DNA of 34,760 nt from Candidatus Ancillula glyptotermitis (GTDB lineage Bacteria; Actinomycetota; Actinomycetes; Actinomycetales; Bifidobacteriaceae), in the NCBI GenBank assembly GCA_031268675.1, contig JAIRWY010000022.1, positions 1 to 34,760 of the forward strand, read 5' to 3'. Every line of letters starts with the position of its first letter. Position 1 is the stretch's first letter. Below the pieces are notes generated by a model. The model made no database searches. It saw only the letters and a program-made list of their open reading frames with translations, and had not been told where the DNA came from. Below, piece after piece: positions 9,437 to 18,451 of this stretch. The position numbers and the translations under genes were made by a program.

Positions 9437-11872
9437 CTATGCGATTCTAGCTCCTTTTTCTTGTTTTATTACCTCTTTTGCACGCTCAAGTTGATCTGAG
9501 GTAACCTGAGCAGTCAACTCTGGTAAAAATACAACACTTAAAAACTTCTTGGAATTAGCAAGTTCTTGTATACCAGCAATTACCGCGCCTTGAGAAAGCG
9601 TTCCACACACGAATACGCGCTTTACACGATTTATTCTAAGACCTTCTATTAGTCCAACTGGAACAGTCTTCCCCTTTTTCTTGAATAGTACAACACCATT
9701 AAAAATAGAAGAAGCTCTATTAACAGAAGTGGAATCCAGATAAACCTCTTCAATTTTGTAATTATTCAAGTTATTGGCAAGTTCAGGAACTAAATCGTAG
9801 TCGTTGTCAGTTAAAAGGTTTTTTGTGACAAATATGTGCCTGAAATCTTCCGCATGCTGTTTCAAATACTTTTCCAACTTTGCCGAAATTTCCAAGTGAT
9901 CGCCAGGTAGATTCTCTTGCATGTCAATAATTATGAGTGCTCGTTTTCCACGAACTATTTTGATGACTACCAAAAACAATATTAAAACAACTATGATTAT
10001 AAATGCTATGCCTCCAATTAATGCTTCTTTTCTCCACTTCTCAAAAAACTTTTCTAGTGGAGTTTTCGCAACAGAGTAAATCGTAGCTGTATTTAATCCA
10101 TTACCATTGGATCCAAGTGTGAAATTAGAACCACTTTTTCCAGATAGATCCACAACTTCCAAATCACCAAGCCGTGCATTATGTCCGAACTTAATATTGC
10201 CTGTATTACTCTGCGCTTCATTTCGTATTTCAACTTCACCATCCTTGTTCAGATATGGAATTTCCAACTTCAAGTTTTCATTTTTCTTGGGCTTTTCATT
10301 GTCATTTTGTGTAGATTTTTCAGAAGTTGTTGGAATATAACCAAGAGTTGGTCCGCCAGAAGTTACTGCTAAGCCATGTTCTGAACTACTACTTGCAGTT
10401 ATTTTACCACCATCAGATATGTTTATGCTTAAATCCATACCTGCATGAATTCCAGAAGCACCAGTAGTAGTTTCACCAGGAAATTGTGCTTCATCAGTCT
10501 TTTTGGCCGTCACCTCAGTAGAATCAGCAATTGTTATGCTCTCACCAGAGCAAATACCACCAGTTGCCCCAGAACTAGTAACGGCAGAACTTCCAGAAAA
10601 ATTAACTTCACCAGTTGTATTAACTCCATATTCTCCACCACTTGCAGTAAGCGATGAATCGGTAATTAAAAGTGCACCAATCGCTCCAACTGCAGTTGCT
10701 GAAGTAGAAGTTGCATAAACTCTGCTATTTTGTTGAGCAGCAAAATTCGCAGTTTGAATTGCATCCGCATGACCAGTTGCCTCAATACTAGCAGATGCAA
10801 TGTTAATGTTCCCAAAATCACTTATAGATGGATAAAGAGTTGTAATTCCTACCGTTCCTTCTGCATGAATTGCAGTTGTATCACCCTTTTGTCCCTTGGC
10901 TCTAATATCTGAATTCCAACCTGCTGCAATACCATATGTTGTTGCATCATCATCTATATTAGTTGCCCTACCATCTATTGTTGCTCCATTTTCTACAAAA
11001 ATTCCATGTGCTAGTATACCAACTGCATTATAACCAGTTGCTGTTGCCAAAACCTTTGAACTACCAGATGCTTCAAATTTCCCCATAACAATAATTCCAT
11101 AATCTTCACCACTTGAAGAAATTGAACCACCATCTACAACTTTGAGCGCCTCTGAATTTATACCTGCACTAGTTTCAGAAACTGCCTTTAATTCACCGTG
11201 TCCGTCTACATTCAATGTCGCATCTCTACTAGATGATGTTAAAGCAATTGCATCCGAACGTGCATCAACTGATACTTTTGCACCATCTTTAATAGATAAG
11301 TTCATGGCTGTAATTCCACTATTTGTAGACTTAATATCAAATCTACCAGTAACGAATGTCAAGTTGCTTATTCCTGAAATTGAAGCGCTGCTCTTAGTAG
11401 TAGAATTGTCAATTGTAAAATCACCACCATCAGCATAAAACTTCAAGTTTGAGCCCGTTTTAGACAAAACAGCACCGATTTTTGCAGATTTAAGAACTTT
11501 AATTGTTGCATCACCTGTAAAATCTGCAGTTAAACTTGGTGCATTAACATCATCAAGAACTATTGTAACAACTTCTGCTCCATTTTCATCTAAAGTCTTC
11601 GTATATTGGACTAAACCTCTATTTGGTACATCATCTTCTGATGGAGCATTATACCACGTGTTACTGTTAATCTTCTTGATGTCTTGCAACTTGCATTCAG
11701 CATTACTCTCATCTAATGTGCAAAATACTTCACCATCTAAAGACAACTTAACGCTTGTTTCACTACTCCCCCATGATCTCACATGTACACCAGAAAAAAC
11801 TACAACAAACAACCCCAAGATACAAACTAGAACAATGCTAGCACTAACTCTTAAGTGTATAACACCGCGCAT
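9437..11872 (-). CDS. Surface-exposed beta-solenoid protein with one membrane helix and a degenerate isochorismatase-like cytoplasmic domain
   Basis: An 811-residue fusion. Residues about 8-30 are a hydrophobic signal or anchor (SIVLVCILGLFVVVFSGV). Residues about 60-600 are Ser/Thr/Gly/Ala-rich repeats of alternating hydrophobic and small residues, such as NISDGGKITA and ITIADSTEVTA, best explained as a beta-helix or solenoid outside the cell. Residues about 617-640 form a transmembrane helix (IGGIAFIIIVVLILFLVVIK). The remaining 171 residues begin RGKRALIIIDMQEN, the first strand of the isochorismatase/nicotinamidase fold, and continue with VLFKKKGKTVP and VFVCGTLSQGAVIAG. The family's nucleophile Cys, expected near the Ala-Val of SQGAV, is missing. 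The Asp of IDMQ and a Lys are kept. The gene starts 10 bases after rpsO. Function unknown; a pseudoenzyme sensor is conceivable. Confidence 0.75.
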   Translation of the reverse strand: MRGVIHLRVSASIVLVCILGLFVVVFSGVHVRSWGSSETSVKLSLDGEVFCTLDESNAECKLQDIKKINSNTWYNAPSEDDVPNRGLVQYTKTLDENGAEVVTIVLDDVNAPSLTADFTGDATIKVLKSAKIGAVLSKTGSNLKFYADGGDFTIDNSTTKSSASISGISNLTFVTGRFDIKSTNSGITAMNLSIKDGAKVSVDARSDAIALTSSSRDATLNVDGHGELKAVSETSAGINSEALKVVDGGSISSSGEDYGIIVMGKFEASGSSKVLATATGYNAVGILAHGIFVENGATIDGRATNIDDDATTYGIAAGWNSDIRAKGQKGDTTAIHAEGTVGITTLYPSISDFGNINIASASIEATGHADAIQTANFAAQQNSRVYATSTSATAVGAIGALLITDSSLTASGGEYGVNTTGEVNFSGSSAVTSSGATGGICSGESITIADSTEVTAKKTDEAQFPGETTTGASGIHAGMDLSINISDGGKITASSSSEHGLAVTSGGPTLGYIPTTSEKSTQNDNEKPKKNENLKLEIPYLNKDGEVEIRNEAQSNTGNIKFGHNARLGDLEVVDLSGKSGSNFTLGSNGNGLNTATIYSVAKTPLEKFFEKWRKEALIGGIAFIIIVVLILFLVVIKIVRGKRALIIIDMQENLPGDHLEISAKLEKYLKQHAEDFRHIFVTKNLLTDNDYDLVPELANNLNNYKIEEVYLDSTSVNRASSIFNGVVLFKKKGKTVPVGLIEGLRINRVKRVFVCGTLSQGAVIAGIQELANSKKFLSVVFLPELTAQVTSDQLERAKEVIKQEKGARIA

Positions 11873-11881
11873 TTTAGAGAA

Positions 11882-12151
11882 CTAGCGACGAATTCCTAGC
11901 TTCTTAATTATCGCACGATATCTGTCAATATCAACACGAGTTAAATAGTCTAACAATCTACGTCTTTTACCAACTAGCAGTAATAAACCGCGCCTAGAAT
12001 GGTAATCATGTTTATGAACTTTTAGATGTTCAGTTAGACCAACAATCCTTTCAGTAAGTAGTGCAATCTGCACCTCAGGCGAACCTGTATCATTTGGAGT
12101 AACTGCGTTATCTTTAATAATTTCTTGCTTTTTTTGGGCTACCAGTGACAT
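11882..12151 (-). CDS. rpsO: 30S ribosomal protein S15
   Basis: An 89-residue protein, the family's full length. Family features include [16 protein letters not shown], then [19 protein letters not shown] and [10 protein letters not shown]15 binds the central domain of 16S rRNA (helices 20-22) and is a primary assembly protein. The gene has its own promoter about 90 bases upstream. An AAAGGTA sequence just before the ATG serves as ribosome-binding site. The leader of about 80 bases could fold, as rpsO leaders often do for autoregulation, but no specific structure was established. The two genes behind it, the surface protein and maf, are probably cotranscribed. Confidence 0.97.
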   Translation of the reverse strand: MSLVAQKKQEIIKDNAVTPNDTGSPEVQIALLTERIVGLTEHLKVHKHDYHSRRGLLLLVGKRRRLLDYLTRVDIDRYRAIIKKLGIRR

Positions 12152-12237
12152 AATATACCTTTCTACTCACTGCTGGTTGCTCAGTCCTTATAACATGAGC
12201 ATACTTGAACCAGGTCGATACACGACTAGACACATCC

Positions 12238-12267
12238 ATTATACCACACTTGGATATACAATGTCAA
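12238..12267 (-). promoter_or_regulatory. rpsO promoter
   Basis: On the minus strand, TTGACA (complement of 12262-12267) is followed by an 18-base spacer ending in GTGTGG and TATAAT (complement of 12238-12243). This is a near-perfect housekeeping promoter with an extended -10. Confidence 0.8.
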
Positions 12268-12284
12268 GTATTTATTATAAAAAA

Positions 12285-12845
12285 CTACTTGTTAAGCAAA
12301 TCTTGTGGATCTTTTTGGCACTTCTCCCATTCTTTAGAACTAGTATCCCATGCAAAACTGTGGTTTTTATACATGTTCATTAAATCTTCAACTAGAAATC
12401 CTTCGGGAGCTAAACCTTTTTTTACAACGCATTTCGCCTGTAACTGGTAGATGTCCTCATTATTGGGATTCGTCTTCTTCATATAGTATGTTGAAACAAT
12501 TCCTCCTGTACTTTTTCCGCATTCAGACATCGCTTTTTGCAGATCATCAGGAGAACCATTAGTGTGCGTAGTCTCATATCCATATTCGTCATACTCAATT
12601 GATGAGTTGTACTTAGAATAACATTCATTTTCCTTCTGTTTGGCATAAGCAAGTTCTTCGTCAGTAATTTCACCATCTTTAAGTATTTCCTGAGCCCAAT
12701 CATCCACACCATCTTTAGATGACATAGAAAGTGCACTTGAATTTGCTTCACCACCAGTATTACCTGTATTTGAGCAAGAACTTACCGAAAAAGCAAGTAA
12801 TAGGACCACAAGAGCTGAACATACCTTTTGCATGTTATTGTTCAT
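12285..12845 (-). CDS. Actinobacterial lipoprotein of unknown function
   Basis: A 186-residue predicted lipoprotein: a hydrophobic segment (ALVVLLLAFSVSS) ends at Cys24 as the likely lipidation site, followed by a Ser/Gly/Asn-rich linker. The mature part has EILKDGEITDEELAYAKQ, a Glu-Cys-Tyr, SECGKSTGG, AKCVVKKGL and a final WEKCQKDPQD. This 'DG-x-[IV]T-x-x-E' start and the spaced single cysteines recall small secreted proteins common in Actinobacteria, and it is distantly similar in style to the protein at the window's left edge. Its own promoter lies 75-105 bases upstream. No enzymatic motif is visible. The gene ends close to the rpsO promoter. Confidence 0.8.
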   Translation of the reverse strand: MNNNMQKVCSALVVLLLAFSVSSCSNTGNTGGEANSSALSMSSKDGVDDWAQEILKDGEITDEELAYAKQKENECYSKYNSSIEYDEYGYETTHTNGSPDDLQKAMSECGKSTGGIVSTYYMKKTNPNNEDIYQLQAKCVVKKGLAPEGFLVEDLMNMYKNHSFAWDTSSKEWEKCQKDPQDLLNK

Positions 12846-12920
12846 AACAAATCACTGTTTACTTATCCTCTCCTTAACCACTAAGTTCAAAATACAAGCC
12901 CTCTGCTAATAATTTGTCTT

Positions 12921-12950
12921 ATTATACCACAACTACTTGCATTTTGTCAA
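12921..12950 (-). promoter_or_regulatory. Promoter of the lipoprotein gene
   Basis: Minus strand TTGACA (complement of 12945-12950), 18-base spacer ending TTGTGG, then TATAAT (complement of 12921-12926). The 15 bases ATACTTGACAAAATG match the promoters at 21.6 and 22.4 kb. The leader to the ATG is about 70 bases. Confidence 0.75.
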
Positions 12951-13036
12951 GTATTCATATTACTACCAAAGATCTAAACTTCTATTTTTCTACTGCTTTA
13001 TATAAAATCTACATAGAAAAAATTATAGACAAAGAT

Positions 13037-13065
13037 TTGACAAGTTGCAAATTATATGGTATACT
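13037..13065 (+). promoter_or_regulatory. Promoter of the pssA-psd-ABC operon
   Basis: TTGACA at 13037-13042, a 17-base spacer ending ATGG, and TATACT at 13060-13065. Transcription should begin near 13072, about two bases before the GTG at 13074. Confidence 0.75.
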
Positions 13066-13073
13066 AAATATAA

Positions 13074-13718
13074 GTGGATAGTGTAAAAGAGGGTGTAATG
13101 TTCATTGGGAAATATAATAGAACCGTCATAATAACGTATGTTGGCGTTTCTGCTGGTGTTGTAGGTAGTTTTTTAGCAACTGTTTCGCATTTACCTAAGT
13201 ATGCATTGATTTGCTTAGTAATTGCTGGTATTTGTGACCTATTTGATGGCGCATTTGCTAGAGGTTGTAAAAGAACTAAAGAGGAAGAGGCATTCGGAGT
13301 TCAAATTGATTCTCTTTCAGATATGATAAACTTCATAATGCTACCAATTTGCATATTTTATTCACTAGGTTTAACTTATTGGTATCATGTAATCTTTTAT
13401 GTTGCATTTGCACTAACTGCTGTTATCAGACTTGCGTACTTCAATGTCGTTGTAAATGCAAACGATAACCAAGTTGTTAAGCACTATCAAGGAATCCCCG
13501 TAACAAGTACAGCAATAATAGTTCCGATACTATGGATACTTGCTCAATTTTTGACATTAAATGCATCACTAGTACTTTTTACAATTGCAATTGCCATAAT
13601 TCCACTACTATTCATTCTGAACATCAAAATACCGAAACTTAAAGGGTTACCGTTTTACATAACTATGTCAGTTTTAGCACTTATATGCACAATTATACTT
13701 CTACTAGTTGGGGTATAG
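13074..13718 (+). CDS. pssA: CDP-diacylglycerol--serine O-phosphatidyltransferase
   Basis: A 214-residue integral membrane CDP-alcohol phosphatidyltransferase. The catalytic signature is complete: DLFDGAFARGCKR, then FGVQIDSLSD, giving the DGxxAR...G...D...D arrangement with the longer spacing typical of PssA. Several hydrophobic helices follow (about residues 85-215). It makes phosphatidylserine from CDP-diacylglycerol and serine, and the decarboxylase encoded next would convert this to phosphatidylethanolamine. Two starts are plausible: GTG at 13074, almost at the transcription start (nearly leaderless), or ATG at 13098 with AGAGGG just upstream, which begins at the conserved KYNRT segment. 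The 3' end overlaps psd by about 34 bases if psd begins at 13685. Confidence 0.92.
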   Translation: MDSVKEGVMFIGKYNRTVIITYVGVSAGVVGSFLATVSHLPKYALICLVIAGICDLFDGAFARGCKRTKEEEAFGVQIDSLSDMINFIMLPICIFYSLGLTYWYHVIFYVAFALTAVIRLAYFNVVVNANDNQVVKHYQGIPVTSTAIIVPILWILAQFLTLNASLVLFTIAIAIIPLLFILNIKIPKLKGLPFYITMSVLALICTIILLLVGV

Positions 13719-14611
13719 TTATAGTAAAAGTTTTTGACCGAAAAAAAGGTGTAGAATATCAAGAAGATCAGATGAGTTCTGGTGGTCTAGCTTTTTTGTA
13801 TAATACCGTTCTTGGTCGTTTTATATGCAAGTTATTGATAAAGAGACCGTGCTCAAAAGTTGCTGAAAAATACAACTCTAGTAAATTCTCAAGCAGAAAA
13901 ATTAAGGCTTTCATTCAGCGGTACAATATTAACATGCGCGAGTTTGAAAAACAGGAATATGGCTCATTTCAGGCATTCTTTACTAGAAAAGCAACTAATA
14001 GTGCACGAAAAATAAGCAGTATAAAAACTGATTTGGTTTCTCCTGCTGATTCTAAACTACTTGTATACCAAATTGATGAAAATGCATCAACCAACCTTGG
14101 GCTAAGGATAAAGGGAAGTTTCTATACAATTGGTGAACTGGTTGGAGATAATCAACTGGCTCAAGACTTCAGAAACGGAACTGCTCTAGTGTTTAGATTA
14201 ACTCCAGATGATTATCACCGCTATATATTTTTTGATGATGGACAACAACTTATGACAAAAGAAATTGACGGCATTTTACACACAGTTACTCCAATTGCAA
14301 CTAGTAAATACAAAGTCTTCAGTCAAAACTACCGAGTTGTATCCATGTTCAGGACAAAAAACTTCAAGAATGCTATTCAGGTTGAAGTCGGTGCATTAAT
14401 GGTAGGAAAAATCAACAACAATAGTCTTAGCAATAGTTCTGGAGAGTTCTCAAGAGGTCAAGAAAAAGGATACTTTGAGTTCGGCGGTTCAACAATTATA
14501 CTTCTTTTGCAGGAAAATGCAGCAGTAATTGACGAAGACATTAAAGAGTTCTCAAATAAAGGTATAGAGGTGAAGGTGAGGCTTGGAGAAAAGATTGGAG
14601 TGAAGCACTGA
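13685..14611 (+). CDS. psd: Phosphatidylserine decarboxylase proenzyme
   Basis: A 308-residue PSD. It contains SFQAFFTRKAT, a LVSPADSKL segment around the catalytic Asp, the YHRYIFFDDG histidine block, and near the C-terminus GYFEFGGSTIILLLQ. The Gly-Ser bond in GGST is the expected self-cleavage point that creates the pyruvoyl group. Phosphatidylserine is decarboxylated to phosphatidylethanolamine at the membrane. The family's N-terminal block VFDRKKGVEYQ begins near residue 16, so a start upstream of 13730 is needed; ATG 13685, inside pssA, is the only good one. It is followed one base later by the ABC ATPase TTG start. Confidence 0.93.
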   Translation: MHNYTSTSWGIVIVKVFDRKKGVEYQEDQMSSGGLAFLYNTVLGRFICKLLIKRPCSKVAEKYNSSKFSSRKIKAFIQRYNINMREFEKQEYGSFQAFFTRKATNSARKISSIKTDLVSPADSKLLVYQIDENASTNLGLRIKGSFYTIGELVGDNQLAQDFRNGTALVFRLTPDDYHRYIFFDDGQQLMTKEIDGILHTVTPIATSKYKVFSQNYRVVSMFRTKNFKNAIQVEVGALMVGKINNNSLSNSSGEFSRGQEKGYFEFGGSTIILLLQENAAVIDEDIKEFSNKGIEVKVRLGEKIGVKH

Positions 14612-14612
14612 T

Positions 14613-15317
14613 TTGAGTAATTATTTAGAAGTTGAAGAAGTGTGCAAGACCTATAAAATGGGTGATGTAGAAATTAGCGCACTGAAACGAATAACTTTTA
14701 GTGTTAAAAAGGGCGAGATTTGTTGTATTCTAGGCTCATCTGGTGCTGGAAAAACTACTCTGCTAAATATTCTGGGTGGTATGGACACCTCAACTTCAGG
14801 ACATATACAACTTTTTGGTGAAGAAATTTCAAATTACAATGCTCGTCAATTAACCGCCTACCGCAGAAATGATATAGGGTTTGTATTTCAATTCTATAAT
14901 CTTGTGCCGAATTTAACAGCACTAGAAAATGTTGAATTAGCAACGCAAATCTGCGAGAATGCACTAGATAGTGCTCAAATACTCAAAGATGTTGGACTTG
15001 AACATCGTATGAATAATTTTCCTGCGCAGTTATCTGGAGGCGAACAACAACGCGTTGCTATCGCTCGTGCACTTGCAAAAAATCCAAAACTTCTGCTTTG
15101 CGATGAACCAACTGGTGCACTCGATTTTACAACTGGTAGATCAATATTACAACTACTTGAAAAAATGAGCAGAGAACTAGATATGAGCATAATCATTGTT
15201 ACCCATAATGCTGAAATATGCAAAATGTCAAATCGTGTGGTATATATAAAAGATGGTGAAATTGATTCTGTTGAAGTAAATCGCAATCCAATTTCAGCGG
15301 AAGAGATAGAGTGGTAA
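14613..15317 (+). CDS. MacB/LolD-type ABC transporter ATPase
   Basis: A 234-residue ATPase without extensions. Walker A is GSSGAGKTT (about residues 44-52), the signature is LSGGEQQ and Walker B LLLCDEPTGALD, with VTHNAE as the switch. This is the subfamily that partners with FtsX-like permeases in export or mechanotransmission rather than uptake. The start is TTG at 14613, one base past the psd stop, with TTGGAG about 12 bases upstream. The end overlaps the permease start by seven bases. Its place in a phosphatidylethanolamine operon suggests work on the envelope or on lipids, but that is inference. Confidence 0.9.
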   Translation: MSNYLEVEEVCKTYKMGDVEISALKRITFSVKKGEICCILGSSGAGKTTLLNILGGMDTSTSGHIQLFGEEISNYNARQLTAYRRNDIGFVFQFYNLVPNLTALENVELATQICENALDSAQILKDVGLEHRMNNFPAQLSGGEQQRVAIARALAKNPKLLLCDEPTGALDFTTGRSILQLLEKMSRELDMSIIIVTHNAEICKMSNRVVYIKDGEIDSVEVNRNPISAEEIEW

Positions 15318-17746
15318 GTAAACTACTGTTAATATCCATGCGCCAGATCAAGAAATCGCTTGGCAGGTTTCTCGCTATTTTGTGCATAATGATGATTGGT
15401 GTTGCATTTTTTGCAGGATTGAGTATTTGTCAAAAGTCGATGATTGCAACTGTTGATACTTACTTGAAAAGCCACCACTTTTTTGATTACCAGTTAATAT
15501 CACCAGTTGGATTTTTAGATGATGATGTTGATATACTCAGCAAGAGTGAGCATATTGCAAATGCAGATGGCATACACATTCAAGATGCATTTATTACATC
15601 TGCAGATAATGCTGAATTAGTTTTGCGCGTACAATCCATGCCCAGAAAGGTAAATCAGCTAGACTTAGTGTCTGGTAAAATGCCAGAAGCTGACGATGAA
15701 TGTGTAGTTGACTCAAGGCTTTTCCAGTCAAGTGCTATTGGGAAAACTATTAGTATATCAAGTTCAAATTTACCAGAAGTTTCAGAGAAGTTTACACATA
15801 AAGAGTTCAAAATAACTGGAACTGTAAATTCACCGCAATATATGAATGTTGATCGAGGAACAACTACACTTGGTTCTGGTCTAGTTGCAGGATTTCTATT
15901 TATCAACGACAGTAATTTTACTACTTCTCCATATTCAACTGTATTTTTGGAGTCGGATATTCAAGGCAAAGTTTATGAGGAGAACCGTAAAGTTGCAGTT
16001 GATAATCAACTTGATGGATTAAAACAGGTTCTAATCTCTGAACTTGACCAAAAAACACATGGGCATATAGACACCAGTTTAGTGCAACAAGTTCATGTTT
16101 TGACTAGAGAAGAAAATGTTGGATATTCATCCTTCAAGACAGATTCTTCAATAGTTGATGGAATTGCGAAGGTACTACCAGTGTTCTTTTTTCTTGTGGC
16201 TGCATTGGTTTGTATGACCACAATGGTCCGCATGATGGAAGAAGAGCGCATGCAAATTGGCATAATTAAATCACTAGGTTATTCAACCCATTCAGTTTTA
16301 AAAAACTACATCTTTTACTCATCCAGTGCTGGAATTATCGGGTGTATTGTCGGATATTTCACTGGAACTTTGCTAATTCCCAAAATCATTTGGAGTGCAT
16401 ACAGTATGTTGTATAATATAAAGGGTTCAATTAACTACATATATAGTTGGCCTTTAATACTATTATCAGTTCTAGTAACCTTAATCTGTACAACTGGAAT
16501 AACAATATTTTGCATTATGAACAACTTAAAAGTACAAACCGCTGCCTTAATGCGCCCGAAAACTCCAAAAGCAGGTACTCGTGTACTTCTGGAACGATTC
16601 ACATTGTTTTGGAATAATCTCAGTTTTTTACATAAAGTATCATTTCGCAATATATTCCGGTATAAACGCCAGTTCTTTATGATGCTCATTGGTATTGGCG
16701 GATGTTGTACACTACTGTTGGCTGGTTTTGGTATGCGAGACTCAATTCGAAGTGTCCCAGATAAACAATTTGGAGAAATTGAAGTTTATGATGCAAAAAT
16801 TACAGTCCCACCAACACTAGACAATTCATCGCGAGAAGATTTTATAAAAAAGCACAGTGATATAATTGGTGATTTAATGTGGGTGAATATGCAGGCAGCT
16901 GATATTAAAGCAAATGGTAGTACAAAGGACAGCACATTGGTTATTGCTGATGATAATATAAACAATAAGTTTGTTAATTTAAGGACTCCAGAAGGACTAG
17001 ATTTGCAATTTCCAGCCGAAAATGAAGCTTTTGTAACTTCTAGAACTGCACAAGAATTTAAGCTAAAAGTGGGTGATACAATAAGTGTATTATCTAAAAC
17101 TGGGAAATCAGCAGATATTAAAATCAGTGGCATTTTTGAGAATTTCATACATGATTATGTTTATATTTCAGAAAATACAGCCACCAATCTATTAGGAATT
17201 ACCGACAAAAATACCGCATTTATAAAGTACAAGGATTCTCTTGACCCCCATAGCTCATCAGCAAAGCTTCTAAAGGACAAAGACATTACGAGCATTATAA
17301 CAAACGAGGACTTGCGAAAAAACATCAAGAAAACTATGGACAGCCTAGATTATGTGATTCTTATGGTAATACTTTTTGCAGCTTCTCTAGCGTGCATTGT
17401 ACTCTATAATTTAATCAACATCAATATCACCGAGAGAGTGCGCGAAATTGCAACATTAAAAGTTTTAGGTTTCTACAACCGCGAAACTACTTCCTATGTC
17501 TTCCGCGAGAATAAAATACATACTGTACTAGGAATTGGCTTAGGCCTACTTTTAGGTCCGATAGTACACAGTTGGATTATGGGAAAGATAAATGTAAAAT
17601 TCTTGTCATTTGATGTTCATATTGCACCAATTAGTTATATTATTACCATTGTTTTAGCATTCTCCTTTACATTTGTGTTACAACAAATCATGAAACGTAA
17701 AATTACTAAAATCAGTATGACAGGAGCACTAAAATCAGTTGAATAG
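15311..17746 (+). CDS. Large FtsX-like ABC transporter permease with two FtsX domains
   Basis: An 811-residue membrane protein with duplicated FtsX cores. One N-terminal helix (about 18-38) is followed by an extracytoplasmic domain. FtsX domain 1 spans about residues 285-420 (VLPVFFFLVAALVCMTTMV then EEERMQIGIIKSLGYS). A second N-terminal-like helix lies near 455 (FFMMLIGIGGCCTLLLAGFG). A second external domain and FtsX domain 2 follow (about 680-805, YVILMVILFAASLACIVLYN then ERVREIATLKVLGF). The start is GTG at 15311, overlapping the ATPase stop. Related permeases are often called DUF214 or BceB-like and act in peptide resistance or lipid handling. The gene converges with trmD, overlapping it by 12 bases. 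Confidence 0.88.
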   Translation: MVSKLLLISMRQIKKSLGRFLAILCIMMIGVAFFAGLSICQKSMIATVDTYLKSHHFFDYQLISPVGFLDDDVDILSKSEHIANADGIHIQDAFITSADNAELVLRVQSMPRKVNQLDLVSGKMPEADDECVVDSRLFQSSAIGKTISISSSNLPEVSEKFTHKEFKITGTVNSPQYMNVDRGTTTLGSGLVAGFLFINDSNFTTSPYSTVFLESDIQGKVYEENRKVAVDNQLDGLKQVLISELDQKTHGHIDTSLVQQVHVLTREENVGYSSFKTDSSIVDGIAKVLPVFFFLVAALVCMTTMVRMMEEERMQIGIIKSLGYSTHSVLKNYIFYSSSAGIIGCIVGYFTGTLLIPKIIWSAYSMLYNIKGSINYIYSWPLILLSVLVTLICTTGITIFCIMNNLKVQTAALMRPKTPKAGTRVLLERFTLFWNNLSFLHKVSFRNIFRYKRQFFMMLIGIGGCCTLLLAGFGMRDSIRSVPDKQFGEIEVYDAKITVPPTLDNSSREDFIKKHSDIIGDLMWVNMQAADIKANGSTKDSTLVIADDNINNKFVNLRTPEGLDLQFPAENEAFVTSRTAQEFKLKVGDTISVLSKTGKSADIKISGIFENFIHDYVYISENTATNLLGITDKNTAFIKYKDSLDPHSSSAKLLKDKDITSIITNEDLRKNIKKTMDSLDYVILMVILFAASLACIVLYNLININITERVREIATLKVLGFYNRETTSYVFRENKIHTVLGIGLGLLLGPIVHSWIMGKINVKFLSFDVHIAPISYIITIVLAFSFTFVLQQIMKRKITKISMTGALKSVE

Positions 17747-18451
17747 CACGGCATTTGTTATTTTAATAGCTTGTTCATGTCTCCACTCTAAAATTTTTGC
17801 ATGGTTACCGCTCAGTAGAACATTAGGCACTTCAAGCCCCCTGAAATTTGCAGGTCTTGTATAATTCGGGTACTCTAAGAGTTCATGACCCTCAGAATTT
17901 AGTTGATGTGATTCTTCCACAAGAGATTGAGGATTGCCTAAAACGCCTGGAATAAGTCTAGAAACTGCTTCAATTACCACCAAAGCAGCAACTTCACCTC
18001 CAAATAGCACATAATCCCCTATAGAAATTTCAAATACATCAACATCAGTTTGCGCCTTGTAGTATTCTTGAATTCTAGCATCAAAGCCTTCAAAACGCCC
18101 GCAAACTAGTATAATATTTGAATCCACATCTTGATTTTCTTGAACATTAGCAAACTCCTCGCATATACGCTGTGTTAATTTCTGCCCAGAAGGCGTTAAG
18201 AACACCAATTTTGAACCAGACCTTAAGACCGAGTCTATTGCATCAGCTAGAATATCAGCACGCATAACCATTCCAGCACCTCCGCCGTATGGAGTATCAT
18301 CAACGCTATAATGTGGAGCACTCGCAAATTCCCGCAAGTTTACGGTGTTGATGGAAATCAATCCAGAAGTTTGCGCTTTACCAAGTAATGAAATATCAAG
18401 CGGCACGAAATACTCTGGAAAAATCGTGACTATATTAAAATGAAGAGTCAT
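17735..18451 (-). CDS. trmD: tRNA (guanine-N1)-methyltransferase
   Basis: A 238-residue SPOUT methyltransferase that makes m1G37 in tRNAs reading CNN and GGN codons, preventing +1 frameshifting. Typical segments are FNIVTIFPEYF at the N-terminus, DDTPYGGGAGMVM, ILVCGRFEGFDARI and EISIGDYVLFGGEVAAL, the trefoil knot that binds S-adenosylmethionine, followed by SRLIPGVLG. The gene directly follows rimM with no gap, in the familiar rpsP-KH-rimM-trmD order. Its end overlaps the convergent permease gene. Confidence 0.96.
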   Translation of the reverse strand: MTLHFNIVTIFPEYFVPLDISLLGKAQTSGLISINTVNLREFASAPHYSVDDTPYGGGAGMVMRADILADAIDSVLRSGSKLVFLTPSGQKLTQRICEEFANVQENQDVDSNIILVCGRFEGFDARIQEYYKAQTDVDVFEISIGDYVLFGGEVAALVVIEAVSRLIPGVLGNPQSLVEESHQLNSEGHELLEYPNYTRPANFRGLEVPNVLLSGNHAKILEWRHEQAIKITNAVLFN

